DNA of 64,000 nt, from NCBI GenBank assembly GCA_963082975.1, contig OY720348.1, positions 60,735,461 through 60,799,460 on the forward strand, in the 5' to 3' direction. This DNA is from Labia minor. Its lineage: Eukaryota > Arthropoda > Insecta > Dermaptera > Spongiphoridae. Shown here one piece after another: positions 12,640 to 26,477 of the stretch; the first letter of the stretch is position 1; every line of letters starts with the position of its first letter. Made by a program: the position numbers and the translations under genes. Under the pieces are notes generated by a model. It saw only the letters and a list, made by a program, of their open reading frames with translations. It was not told the origin of the DNA and did no database searches.

Positions 12640-15600
12640 CTAGATCCTTTTTTTGAACAATGGTTTTTTCATTTTTTTAAAATTCCAATTCCTTCAGGGT
12701 AAATTTCAACCCCTTATTTTTTACATTCAATTCAAAAAATAAAACATTTCCAATAATAATTTTTAAATTATTTTTCTTTTAAATCATTTACAAAAATGTA
12801 TATTTTTATATTAAATTATTTCTAATTTACAAAAAACATCAATTAAAGAACCCTTATATAAAACCACCCTTTTTTCAAATTATTAAGATATTTTTTAGAA
12901 ATGCTGTAATTAATTTGATTATCTATAGTTTACTCTTATCTAGGTCCTTATCTTAAAAAATATTTTTTTCATTTTTTTTAATATTCCAATTCCTTCAGGG
13001 TAAATCTCAACCCCTTATTTTTAACTTTCAATTCAAAAAATAAAACATTTCCAATAATAATTTTTAAATTATTTTTCTTTTAAATTATTTACAAAAATGT
13101 ATATTTTTATATTAAATTATTTCTAATTTACAAAAAACATCAATTAAAGAACCCTTATAAAAAACCACCCTTTTATCAAATTAATAAAATTTCTATTAGA
13201 AATGCTGTAATTAATTTGATTATCTATAGTTTACTCTTATCTAGGTCCTTATCTTAAAAAATATTTTTTTCATTTTTTTTAAAATTCCAATTCCTTCAGG
13301 GTAAATCTCAACCCTTTATTTTTAACTTTCAATTCAAAAAATAAACCATTTCCAATAATAATTATTAAATTTTTTTCTTTTTATTATTTACAAAAATGTA
13401 TATTTTTATATTAAATTATTTCTAATTTACAAAAAACATCAATTAAAGAACCCATATAAAAAACCACCCTTTTATCAAATTAATAAAATTTCTATTAGAA
13501 ATGCTGTAATTAATTTGATTATCTATAGTTTACTCTTATCTAGGTCCTTATCTTAAAAAATATTTTTTTCATTTTTTTTAAAATTCCAATTCCTTCAGGG
13601 TAAATCTCAACCCTTTATTTTTAACTTTCAATTCAAAAAATAAACCATTTCCAATAACAATTATTAAATTTTTTTTCTTTTTATTATTTACAAAAATGTA
13701 TATTTTTATATTAAATTATTTCTAATTTACAAAAAACATCAATTAAAGAACCCTTATAAAAAACCACCCTTTTATCAAATTAATAAAATTTCTATTAGAA
13801 ATGCTGTAATTAATTTGATTATCCATAGTTTACTCTTATCTAGGTCCTTATCTTAAAAAATATTTTTTTCATTTTTTTTAATATTCCAATTCCTTCAGGG
13901 TAAATCTCAACCCCTTATTTTTAACTTTCAATTCAAAAAATAAAACATTTCCAATAATAATTTTTAAATTTTTTTTCTTTTAAATCATTTACAAAAATGT
14001 ATATTTTTATATTAAATTATTTCTAATTAACAAAAAAGATCAATTAAAGAACCCTTATATAATAATTATAATATATATAAAGTATATGAATTGGAAATAG
14101 TGAAATGGGATAAAGAATAATATTTAATAATTAGAAATGAAATTTGGTTGAAATTGGATGAAAAATATAGAAATTATATTGATAAATATGTAAAGCGGGT
14201 GGAAAGTGGGTGGTGAATGCGCGCGAGCAGCCGTAGATTTGGTTGCCTAACTCCAAGGGGCAAAGTAAAAATTTCAATTTTTCTATGAAAAAAACATGAA
14301 ATTTTATAACAATCAACCCCTATTTTTTATGATTGGATATTGTTTTAATTGGTATTTCTGACAGGGGGTGTACTCAATAGGGGGAATAAAAATTTCATCC
14401 ATTTTGCTCTAAATCACCCCTAAGTACGTTTTTTCTTAGAAAAACACCCTTTTTTGAATTTATTCAAATTTCTCTTAAAATGATTTAATTAATTTCATTA
14501 TCTATAGTTCAATCTTATCTAGATCCTTTTTTTGAACAATGGTTTTTTCATTTTTTTAAAATTCCAATTCCTTCAGGGTAAATTTCAACCCCTTATTTTT
14601 TACATTCAATTCAAAAAATAAAACATTTCCAATAATAATTTTTAAATTATTTTTCTTTTAAATCATTTACAAAAATGTATATTTTTATATTAAATTATTT
14701 CTAATTTACAAAAAACATCAATTAAAGAACCCTTATATAAAACCACCCTTTTTTCAAATTATTAAGATATTTTTTAGAAATGCTGTAATTAATTTGATTA
14801 TCTATAGTTTACTCTTATCTAGGTCCTTATCTTAAAAAATATTTTTTTCATTTTTTTTAATATTCCAATTCCTTCAGGGTAAATCTCAACCCCTTATTTT
14901 TAACTTTCAATTCAAAAAATAAAACATTTCCAATAATAATTTTTAAATTATTTTTCTTTTAAATTATTTACAAAAATGTATATTTTTATATTAAATTATT
15001 TCTAATTTACAAAAAACATCAATTAAAGAACCCTTATAAAAAACCACCCTTTTATCAAATTAATAAAATTTCTATTAGAAATGCTGTAATTAATTTGATT
15101 ATCTATAGTTTACTCTTATCTAGGTCCTTATCTTAAAAAATATTTTTTTCATTTTTTTTAAAATTCCAATTCCTTCAGGGTAAATCTCAACCCTTTATTT
15201 TTAACTTTCAATTCAAAAAATAAACCATTTCCAATAATAATTATTAAATTTTTTTCTTTTTATTATTTACAAAAATGTATATTTTTATATTAAATTATTT
15301 CTAATTTACAAAAAACATCAATTAAAGAACCCATATAAAAAACCACCCTTTTATCAAATTAATAAAATTTCTATTAGAAATGCTGTAATTAATTTGATTA
15401 TCTATAGTTTACTCTTATCTAGGTCCTTATCTTAAAAAATATTTTTTTCATTTTTTTTAAAATTCCAATTCCTTCAGGGTAAATCTCAACCCTTTATTTT
15501 TAACTTTCAATTCAAAAAATAAACCATTTCCAATAACAATTATTAAATTTTTTTTCTTTTTATTATTTACAAAAATGTATATTTTTATATTAAATTATTT

Positions 15601-18600
15601 CTAATTTACAAAAAACATCAATTAAAGAACCCTTATAAAAAACCACCCTTTTATCAAATTAATAAAATTTCTATTAGAAATGCTGTAATTAATTTGATTA
15701 TCCATAGTTTACTCTTATCTAGGTCCTTATCTTAAAAAATATTTTTTTCATTTTTTTTAATATTCCAATTCCTTCAGGGTAAATCTCAACCCCTTATTTT
15801 TAACTTTCAATTCAAAAAATAAAACATTTCCAATAATAATTTTTAAATTTTTTTTCTTTTAAATCATTTACAAAAATGTATATTTTTATATTAAATTATT
15901 TCTAATTAACAAAAAAGATCAATTAAAGAACCCTTATATAATAATTATAATATATATAAAGTATATGAATTGGAAATAGTGAAATGGGATAAAGAATAAT
16001 ATTTAATAATTAGAAATTAAATTTGGTTGAAATTGGATGAAAAATATAGAAATTATATTGATAAATATGTAAAGCGGGTGGAAAGTGGGTGGTGAATGCG
16101 CGCGAGCAGCCGTAGATTTGGTTGCCTAACTCCAAGGGGCAAAGTAAAAATTTCAATTTTTCTATGAAAAAAACATGAAATTTTATAACAATCAACCCCT
16201 ATTTTTTATGATTGGATATTGTTTTAATTTGTATTTCTGACAGGGGGTGTGCTCAATAGGGGGAATAAAAATTTCATCCATTTTGCTCTAAATCACCCCT
16301 AAGTACGTTTTTTCTTAGAAAAACACCCTTTTTTGAATTTATTCAAATTTCTCTTAAAATGATTTAATTAATTTCATTATCTATAGTTCAATCTTATCTA
16401 GATCCTTTTTTTGAACAATGGTTTTTTCATTTTTTTAAAATTCCAATTCCTTCAGGGTAAATTTCAACCCCTTATTTTTTACATTCAATTCAAAAAATAA
16501 AACATTTCCAATAATAATTTTTAAATTATTTTTCTTTTAAATCATTTACAAAAATGTATATTTTTATATTAAATTATTTCTAATTTACAAAAAACATCAA
16601 TTAAAGAACCCTTATATAAAACCACCCTTTTTTCAAATTATTAAGATTTTTATTAGAAATGCTGTAATTAATTTGATTATCTATAGTTTACTCTTATCTA
16701 GGTCCTTAACTTAAAAAATATTTTTTTCATTTTTTTTAATATTCCAATTCCTTCAGGGTAAATCTCAACCCCTTATTTTTAACTTTCAATTCAAAAAATA
16801 AAACATTTCCAATAATAATTTTTAAATTATTTTTCTTTTAAATTATTTACAAAAATGTATATTTTTATATTAAATTATTTCTAATTTACAAAAAACATCA
16901 ATTAAAGAACCCTTATAAAAAACCACCCTTTTATCAAATTAATAAAATTTCTATTAGAAATGCTGTAATTAATTTGATTATCTATAGTTTACTCTTATCT
17001 AGGTCCTTATCTTAAAAAATATTTTTTTCATTTTTTTTAATATTCGAATTCCTTCAGGGTAAATCTCAACCCCTTATTTTTAACTTTCAATTCAAAAAAT
17101 AAACCATTTCCAATAACAATTATTAAATTTTTTTTCTTTTTATTATTTACAAAAATGTATATTTTTATATTAAATTATTTCTAATTTACAAAAAACATCA
17201 ATTAAAGAACCCTTATAAAAAACCACCCTTTTATCAAATTAATAAAATTTCTATTAGAAATGCTGTAATTAATTTGATTATCCATAGTTTACTCTTATCT
17301 AGGTCCTTATCTTAAAAAATATTTTTTTCATTTTTTTTAATATTCCAATTCCTTCAGGGTAAATCTCAACCCCTTATTTTTAACTTTCAATTCAAAAAAT
17401 AAAACATTTCCAATAATAATTTTTAAATTTTTTTTCTTTTAAATCATTTACAAAAATGTATATTTTTATATTAAATTATTTCTAATTAACAAAAAAGATC
17501 AATTAAAGAACCCTTATATAATAATTATAATATATATAAAGTATATGAATTGGAAATAGTGAAATGGGATAAAGAATAATATTTAATAATTAGAAATGAA
17601 ATTTGGTTGAAATTGGATGAAAAATATAGAAATTATATTGATAAATATGTAAAGCGGGTGGAAAGTGGGTGGTGAATGCGCGCGAGCAGCCGTAGATTTG
17701 GTTGCCTAACTCCAAGGGGCAAAGTAAAAATTTCAATTTTTCTATGAAAAAAACATGAAATTTTATAACAATCAACCCCTATTTTTTATGATTGGATATT
17801 GTTTTAATTTGTATTTCTGACAGGGGGTGTACTCAATAGGGGGAATAAAAATTTCATCCATTTTGCTCTAAATCACCCCTAAGTACGTTTTTTCTTAGAA
17901 AAACACCCTTTTTTGAATTTATTCAAATTTCTCTTAAAATGATTTAATTAATTTCATTATCTATAGTTCAATCTTATCTAGATCCTTTTTTTGAACAATG
18001 GTTTTTTCATTTTTTTAAAATTCCAATTCCTTCAGGGTAAATTTCAACCCCTTATTTTTTACATTCAATTCAAAAAATAAAACATTTCCAATAATAATTT
18101 TTAAATTATTTTTCTTTTAAATCATTTACAAAAATGTATATTTTTATATTAAATTATTTCTAATTTACAAAAAACATCAATTAAAGAACCCTTATATAAA
18201 ACCACCCTTTTTTCAAATTATTAAGATTTTTATTAGAAATGCTGTAATTAATTTGATTATCTATAGTTTACTCTTATCTAGGTCCTTATCTTAAAAAATA
18301 TTTTTTTCATTTTTTTTAATATTCCAATTCCTTCAGGGTAAATCTCAACCCCTTATTTTTAACTTTCAATTCAAAAAATAAAACATTTCCAATAATAATT
18401 TTTAAATTATTTTTCTTTTAAATTATTTACAAAAATGTATATTTTTATATTAAATTATTTCTAATTTACAAAAAACATCAATTAAAGAACCCTTATAAAA
18501 AACCACCCTTTTATCAAATGAATAAAATTTCTATTAGAAATGCTGTAATTAATTTGATTATCTATAGTTTACTCTTATCTAGGTCCTTATCTTAAAAAAT

Positions 18601-19558
18601 ATTTTTTTCATTTTTTTTAATATTCGAATTCCTTCAGGGTAAATCTCAACCCCTTATTTTTAACTTTCAATTCAAAAAATAAAACATTTCCAATAATAAT
18701 TTTTAAATTTTTTTTCTTTTAAATTATTTACAAAAATGTATATTTTTATATTAAATTATTTCTAATTTACAAAAAACATCAATTAAAGAACCCTTATAAA
18801 AAACCACCCTTTTATCAAATTAATAAAATTTCTATTAGAAATGCTGTAATTAATTTGATTATCTATAGTTTACTCTTATCTAGGTCCTTATCTTATAAAA
18901 TATTTTTTTCATTTTTTTTAATATTCCAATTCCTTCAGGGTAAATCTCAACCCCTTATTTTTAACTTTCAATTCAAAAAATAAAACATTTCCAATAATAA
19001 TTTTTAAATTTTTTTTCTTTTAAATCATTTACAAAAATGTATATTTTTATATTAAATTATTTCTAATTAACAAAAAAAATCAATTAAAGAACCCTTATAT
19101 AATAATTATAATATATATAAAGTATATGAATTGGAAATAGTGAAATGGGATAAAGAATAATATTTAATAATTAGAAATGAAATTTGGTTGAAATTGGATG
19201 AAAAATATAGAAATTATATTGATAAATATGTAAAGCGGGTGGAAAGTGGGTGGTGAATGCGCGCGAGCAGCCGTAGATTTGGTTGCCTAACTCCAAGGGG
19301 CAAAGTAAAAATTTCAATTTTTCTATGAAAAAAACATGAAATTTTATAACAATCAACCCCTATTTTTTATGATTGGATATTGTTTTAATTGGTATTTCTG
19401 ACAGGGGGTGTACTCAATAGGGGGAATAAAAATTTCATCCATTTTGCTCTAAATCACCCCTAAGTACGTTTTTTCTTAGAAAAACACCCTTTTTTGAATT
19501 TATTCAAATTTCTCTTAAAATGATTTAATTAATTTCATTATCTATAGTTCAATCTTAT
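12640..19558 (+). repeat. 6,919-bp block, copy 1 (units U8-U11)
   Basis: Units of 1879, 1879, 1580 and 1581 bp start at 12640, 14519, 16398 and 17978; modules at 14059, 15938, 17518 and 19099. Private markers recur in copies 2 and 3: attaaatttgg in the second module, ccttaactt in the third unit, caaatgaataaa and cttataaaat in the fourth. Confidence 0.9.
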
Positions 19559-22500
19559 CTAGATCCTTTTTTTGAACAATGGTTTTTTCATTTTTTTAAA
19601 ATTCCAATTCCTTCAGGGTAAATTTCAACCCCTTATTTTTTACATTCAATTCAAAAAATAAAACATTTCCAATAATAATTTTTAAATTATTTTTCTTTTA
19701 AATCATTTACAAAAATGTATATTTTTATATTAAATTATTTCTAATTTACAAAAAACATCAATTAAAGAACCCTTATATAAAACCACCCTTTTTTCAAATT
19801 ATTAAGATATTTTTTAGAAATGCTGTAATTAATTTGATTATCTATAGTTTACTCTTATCTAGGTCCTTATCTTAAAAAATATTTTTTTCATTTTTTTTAA
19901 TATTCCAATTCCTTCAGGGTAAATCTCAACCCCTTATTTTTAACTTTCAATTCAAAAAATAAAACATTTCCAATAATAATTTTTAAATTATTTTTCTTTT
20001 AAATTATTTACAAAAATGTATATTTTTATATTAAATTATTTCTAATTTACAAAAAACATCAATTAAAGAACCCTTATAAAAAACCACCCTTTTATCAAAT
20101 TAATAAAATTTCTATTAGAAATGCTGTAATTAATTTGATTATCTATAGTTTACTCTTATCTAGGTCCTTATCTTAAAAAATATTTTTTTCATTTTTTTTA
20201 AAATTCCAATTCCTTCAGGGTAAATCTCAACCCTTTATTTTTAACTTTCAATTCAAAAAATAAACCATTTCCAATAATAATTATTAAATTTTTTTCTTTT
20301 TATTATTTACAAAAATGTATATTTTTATATTAAATTATTTCTAATTTACAAAAAACATCAATTAAAGAACCCATATAAAAAACCACCCTTTTATCAAATT
20401 AATAAAATTTCTATTAGAAATGCTGTAATTAATTTGATTATCTATAGTTTACTCTTATCTAGGTCCTTATCTTAAAAAATATTTTTTTCATTTTTTTTAA
20501 AATTCCAATTCCTTCAGGGTAAATCTCAACCCTTTATTTTTAACTTTCAATTCAAAAAATAAACCATTTCCAATAACAATTATTAAATTTTTTTTCTTTT
20601 TATTATTTACAAAAATGTATATTTTTATATTAAATTATTTCTAATTTACAAAAAACATCAATTAAAGAACCCTTATAAAAAACCACCCTTTTATCAAATT
20701 AATAAAATTTCTATTAGAAATGCTGTAATTAATTTGATTATCCATAGTTTACTCTTATCTAGGTCCTTATCTTAAAAAATATTTTTTTCATTTTTTTTAA
20801 TATTCCAATTCCTTCAGGGTAAATCTCAACCCCTTATTTTTAACTTTCAATTCAAAAAATAAAACATTTCCAATAATAATTTTTAAATTTTTTTTCTTTT
20901 AAATCATTTACAAAAATGTATATTTTTATATTAAATTATTTCTAATTAACAAAAAAGATCAATTAAAGAACCCTTATATAATAATTATAATATATATAAA
21001 GTATATGAATTGGAAATAGTGAAATGGGATAAAGAATAATATTTAATAATTAGAAATGAAATTTGGTTGAAATTGGATGAAAAATATAGAAATTATATTG
21101 ATAAATATGTAAAGCGGGTGGAAAGTGGGTGGTGAATGCGCGCGAGCAGCCGTAGATTTGGTTGCCTAACTCCAAGGGGCAAAGTAAAAATTTCAATTTT
21201 TCTATGAAAAAAACATGAAATTTTATAACAATCAACCCCTATTTTTTATGATTGGATATTGTTTTAATTGGTATTTCTGACAGGGGGTGTACTCAATAGG
21301 GGGAATAAAAATTTCATCCATTTTGCTCTAAATCACCCCTAAGTACGTTTTTTCTTAGAAAAACACCCTTTTTTGAATTTATTCAAATTTCTCTTAAAAT
21401 GATTTAATTAATTTCATTATCTATAGTTCAATCTTATCTAGATCCTTTTTTTGAACAATGGTTTTTTCATTTTTTTAAAATTCCAATTCCTTCAGGGTAA
21501 ATTTCAACCCCTTATTTTTTACATTCAATTCAAAAAATAAAACATTTCCAATAATAATTTTTAAATTATTTTTCTTTTAAATCATTTACAAAAATGTATA
21601 TTTTTATATTAAATTATTTCTAATTTACAAAAAACATCAATTAAAGAACCCTTATATAAAACCACCCTTTTTTCAAATTATTAAGATATTTTTTAGAAAT
21701 GCTGTAATTAATTTGATTATCTATAGTTTACTCTTATCTAGGTCCTTATCTTAAAAAATATTTTTTTCATTTTTTTTAATATTCCAATTCCTTCAGGGTA
21801 AATCTCAACCCCTTATTTTTAACTTTCAATTCAAAAAATAAAACATTTCCAATAATAATTTTTAAATTATTTTTCTTTTAAATTATTTACAAAAATGTAT
21901 ATTTTTATATTAAATTATTTCTAATTTACAAAAAACATCAATTAAAGAACCCTTATAAAAAACCACCCTTTTATCAAATTAATAAAATTTCTATTAGAAA
22001 TGCTGTAATTAATTTGATTATCTATAGTTTACTCTTATCTAGGTCCTTATCTTAAAAAATATTTTTTTCATTTTTTTTAAAATTCCAATTCCTTCAGGGT
22101 AAATCTCAACCCTTTATTTTTAACTTTCAATTCAAAAAATAAACCATTTCCAATAATAATTATTAAATTTTTTTCTTTTTATTATTTACAAAAATGTATA
22201 TTTTTATATTAAATTATTTCTAATTTACAAAAAACATCAATTAAAGAACCCATATAAAAAACCACCCTTTTATCAAATTAATAAAATTTCTATTAGAAAT
22301 GCTGTAATTAATTTGATTATCTATAGTTTACTCTTATCTAGGTCCTTATCTTAAAAAATATTTTTTTCATTTTTTTTAAAATTCCAATTCCTTCAGGGTA
22401 AATCTCAACCCTTTATTTTTAACTTTCAATTCAAAAAATAAACCATTTCCAATAACAATTATTAAATTTTTTTTCTTTTTATTATTTACAAAAATGTATA

Positions 22501-25500
22501 TTTTTATATTAAATTATTTCTAATTTACAAAAAACATCAATTAAAGAACCCTTATAAAAAACCACCCTTTTATCAAATTAATAAAATTTCTATTAGAAAT
22601 GCTGTAATTAATTTGATTATCCATAGTTTACTCTTATCTAGGTCCTTATCTTAAAAAATATTTTTTTCATTTTTTTTAATATTCCAATTCCTTCAGGGTA
22701 AATCTCAACCCCTTATTTTTAACTTTCAATTCAAAAAATAAAACATTTCCAATAATAATTTTTAAATTTTTTTTCTTTTAAATCATTTACAAAAATGTAT
22801 ATTTTTATATTAAATTATTTCTAATTAACAAAAAAGATCAATTAAAGAACCCTTATATAATAATTATAATATATATAAAGTATATGAATTGGAAATAGTG
22901 AAATGGGATAAAGAATAATATTTAATAATTAGAAATTAAATTTGGTTGAAATTGGATGAAAAATATAGAAATTATATTGATAAATATGTAAAGCGGGTGG
23001 AAAGTGGGTGGTGAATGCGCGCGAGCAGCCGTAGATTTGGTTGCCTAACTCCAAGGGGCAAAGTAAAAATTTCAATTTTTCTATGAAAAAAACATGAAAT
23101 TTTATAACAATCAACCCCTATTTTTTATGATTGGATATTGTTTTAATTTGTATTTCTGACAGGGGGTGTGCTCAATAGGGGGAATAAAAATTTCATCCAT
23201 TTTGCTCTAAATCACCCCTAAGTACGTTTTTTCTTAGAAAAACACCCTTTTTTGAATTTATTCAAATTTCTCTTAAAATGATTTAATTAATTTCATTATC
23301 TATAGTTCAATCTTATCTAGATCCTTTTTTTGAACAATGGTTTTTTCATTTTTTTAAAATTCCAATTCCTTCAGGGTAAATTTCAACCCCTTATTTTTTA
23401 CATTCAATTCAAAAAATAAAACATTTCCAATAATAATTTTTAAATTATTTTTCTTTTAAATCATTTACAAAAATGTATATTTTTATATTAAATTATTTCT
23501 AATTTACAAAAAACATCAATTAAAGAACCCTTATATAAAACCACCCTTTTTTCAAATTATTAAGATTTTTATTAGAAATGCTGTAATTAATTTGATTATC
23601 TATAGTTTACTCTTATCTAGGTCCTTAACTTAAAAAATATTTTTTTCATTTTTTTTAATATTCCAATTCCTTCAGGGTAAATCTCAACCCCTTATTTTTA
23701 ACTTTCAATTCAAAAAATAAAACATTTCCAATAATAATTTTTAAATTATTTTTCTTTTAAATTATTTACAAAAATGTATATTTTTATATTAAATTATTTC
23801 TAATTTACAAAAAACATCAATTAAAGAACCCTTATAAAAAACCACCCTTTTATCAAATTAATAAAATTTCTATTAGAAATGCTGTAATTAATTTGATTAT
23901 CTATAGTTTACTCTTATCTAGGTCCTTATCTTAAAAAATATTTTTTTCATTTTTTTTAATATTCGAATTCCTTCAGGGTAAATCTCAACCCCTTATTTTT
24001 AACTTTCAATTCAAAAAATAAACCATTTCCAATAACAATTATTAAATTTTTTTTCTTTTTATTATTTACAAAAATGTATATTTTTATATTAAATTATTTC
24101 TAATTTACAAAAAACATCAATTAAAGAACCCTTATAAAAAACCACCCTTTTATCAAATTAATAAAATTTCTATTAGAAATGCTGTAATTAATTTGATTAT
24201 CCATAGTTTACTCTTATCTAGGTCCTTATCTTAAAAAATATTTTTTTCATTTTTTTTAATATTCCAATTCCTTCAGGGTAAATCTCAACCCCTTATTTTT
24301 AACTTTCAATTCAAAAAATAAAACATTTCCAATAATAATTTTTAAATTTTTTTTCTTTTAAATCATTTACAAAAATGTATATTTTTATATTAAATTATTT
24401 CTAATTAACAAAAAAGATCAATTAAAGAACCCTTATATAATAATTATAATATATATAAAGTATATGAATTGGAAATAGTGAAATGGGATAAAGAATAATA
24501 TTTAATAATTAGAAATGAAATTTGGTTGAAATTGGATGAAAAATATAGAAATTATATTGATAAATATGTAAAGCGGGTGGAAAGTGGGTGGTGAATGCGC
24601 GCGAGCAGCCGTAGATTTGGTTGCCTAACTCCAAGGGGCAAAGTAAAAATTTCAATTTTTCTATGAAAAAAACATGAAATTTTATAACAATCAACCCCTA
24701 TTTTTTATGATTGGATATTGTTTTAATTTGTATTTCTGACAGGGGGTGTACTCAATAGGGGGAATAAAAATTTCATCCATTTTGCTCTAAATCACCCCTA
24801 AGTACGTTTTTTCTTAGAAAAACACCCTTTTTTGAATTTATTCAAATTTCTCTTAAAATGATTTAATTAATTTCATTATCTATAGTTCAATCTTATCTAG
24901 ATCCTTTTTTTGAACAATGGTTTTTTCATTTTTTTAAAATTCCAATTCCTTCAGGGTAAATTTCAACCCCTTATTTTTTACATTCAATTCAAAAAATAAA
25001 ACATTTCCAATAATAATTTTTAAATTATTTTTCTTTTAAATCATTTACAAAAATGTATATTTTTATATTAAATTATTTCTAATTTACAAAAAACATCAAT
25101 TAAAGAACCCTTATATAAAACCACCCTTTTTTCAAATTATTAAGATTTTTATTAGAAATGCTGTAATTAATTTGATTATCTATAGTTTACTCTTATCTAG
25201 GTCCTTATCTTAAAAAATATTTTTTTCATTTTTTTTAATATTCCAATTCCTTCAGGGTAAATCTCAACCCCTTATTTTTAACTTTCAATTCAAAAAATAA
25301 AACATTTCCAATAATAATTTTTAAATTATTTTTCTTTTAAATTATTTACAAAAATGTATATTTTTATATTAAATTATTTCTAATTTACAAAAAACATCAA
25401 TTAAAGAACCCTTATAAAAAACCACCCTTTTATCAAATGAATAAAATTTCTATTAGAAATGCTGTAATTAATTTGATTATCTATAGTTTACTCTTATCTA

Positions 25501-26477
25501 GGTCCTTATCTTAAAAAATATTTTTTTCATTTTTTTTAATATTCGAATTCCTTCAGGGTAAATCTCAACCCCTTATTTTTAACTTTCAATTCAAAAAATA
25601 AAACATTTCCAATAATAATTTTTAAATTTTTTTTCTTTTAAATTATTTACAAAAATGTATATTTTTATATTAAATTATTTCTAATTTACAAAAAACATCA
25701 ATTAAAGAACCCTTATAAAAAACCACCCTTTTATCAAATTAATAAAATTTCTATTAGAAATGCTGTAATTAATTTGATTATCTATAGTTTACTCTTATCT
25801 AGGTCCTTATCTTATAAAATATTTTTTTCATTTTTTTTAATATTCCAATTCCTTCAGGGTAAATCTCAACCCCTTATTTTTAACTTTCAATTCAAAAAAT
25901 AAAACATTTCCAATAATAATTTTTAAATTTTTTTTCTTTTAAATCATTTACAAAAATGTATATTTTTATATTAAATTATTTCTAATTAACAAAAAAAATC
26001 AATTAAAGAACCCTTATATAATAATTATAATATATATAAAGTATATGAATTGGAAATAGTGAAATGGGATAAAGAATAATATTTAATAATTAGAAATGAA
26101 ATTTGGTTGAAATTGGATGAAAAATATAGAAATTATATTGATAAATATGTAAAGCGGGTGGAAAGTGGGTGGTGAATGCGCGCGAGCAGCCGTAGATTTG
26201 GTTGCCTAACTCCAAGGGGCAAAGTAAAAATTTCAATTTTTCTATGAAAAAAACATGAAATTTTATAACAATCAACCCCTATTTTTTATGATTGGATATT
26301 GTTTTAATTGGTATTTCTGACAGGGGGTGTACTCAATAGGGGGAATAAAAATTTCATCCATTTTGCTCTAAATCACCCCTAAGTACGTTTTTTCTTAGAA
26401 AAACACCCTTTTTTGAATTTATTCAAATTTCTCTTAAAATGATTTAATTAATTTCATTATCTATAGTTCAATCTTAT
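19559..26477 (+). repeat. 6,919-bp block, copy 2 (units U12-U15)
   Basis: Same order, lengths and markers as the preceding block; units start at 19559, 21438, 23317 and 24897; modules at 20978, 22857, 24437 and 26018. The third unit again has a C/B' chimeric monomer. Confidence 0.9.
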
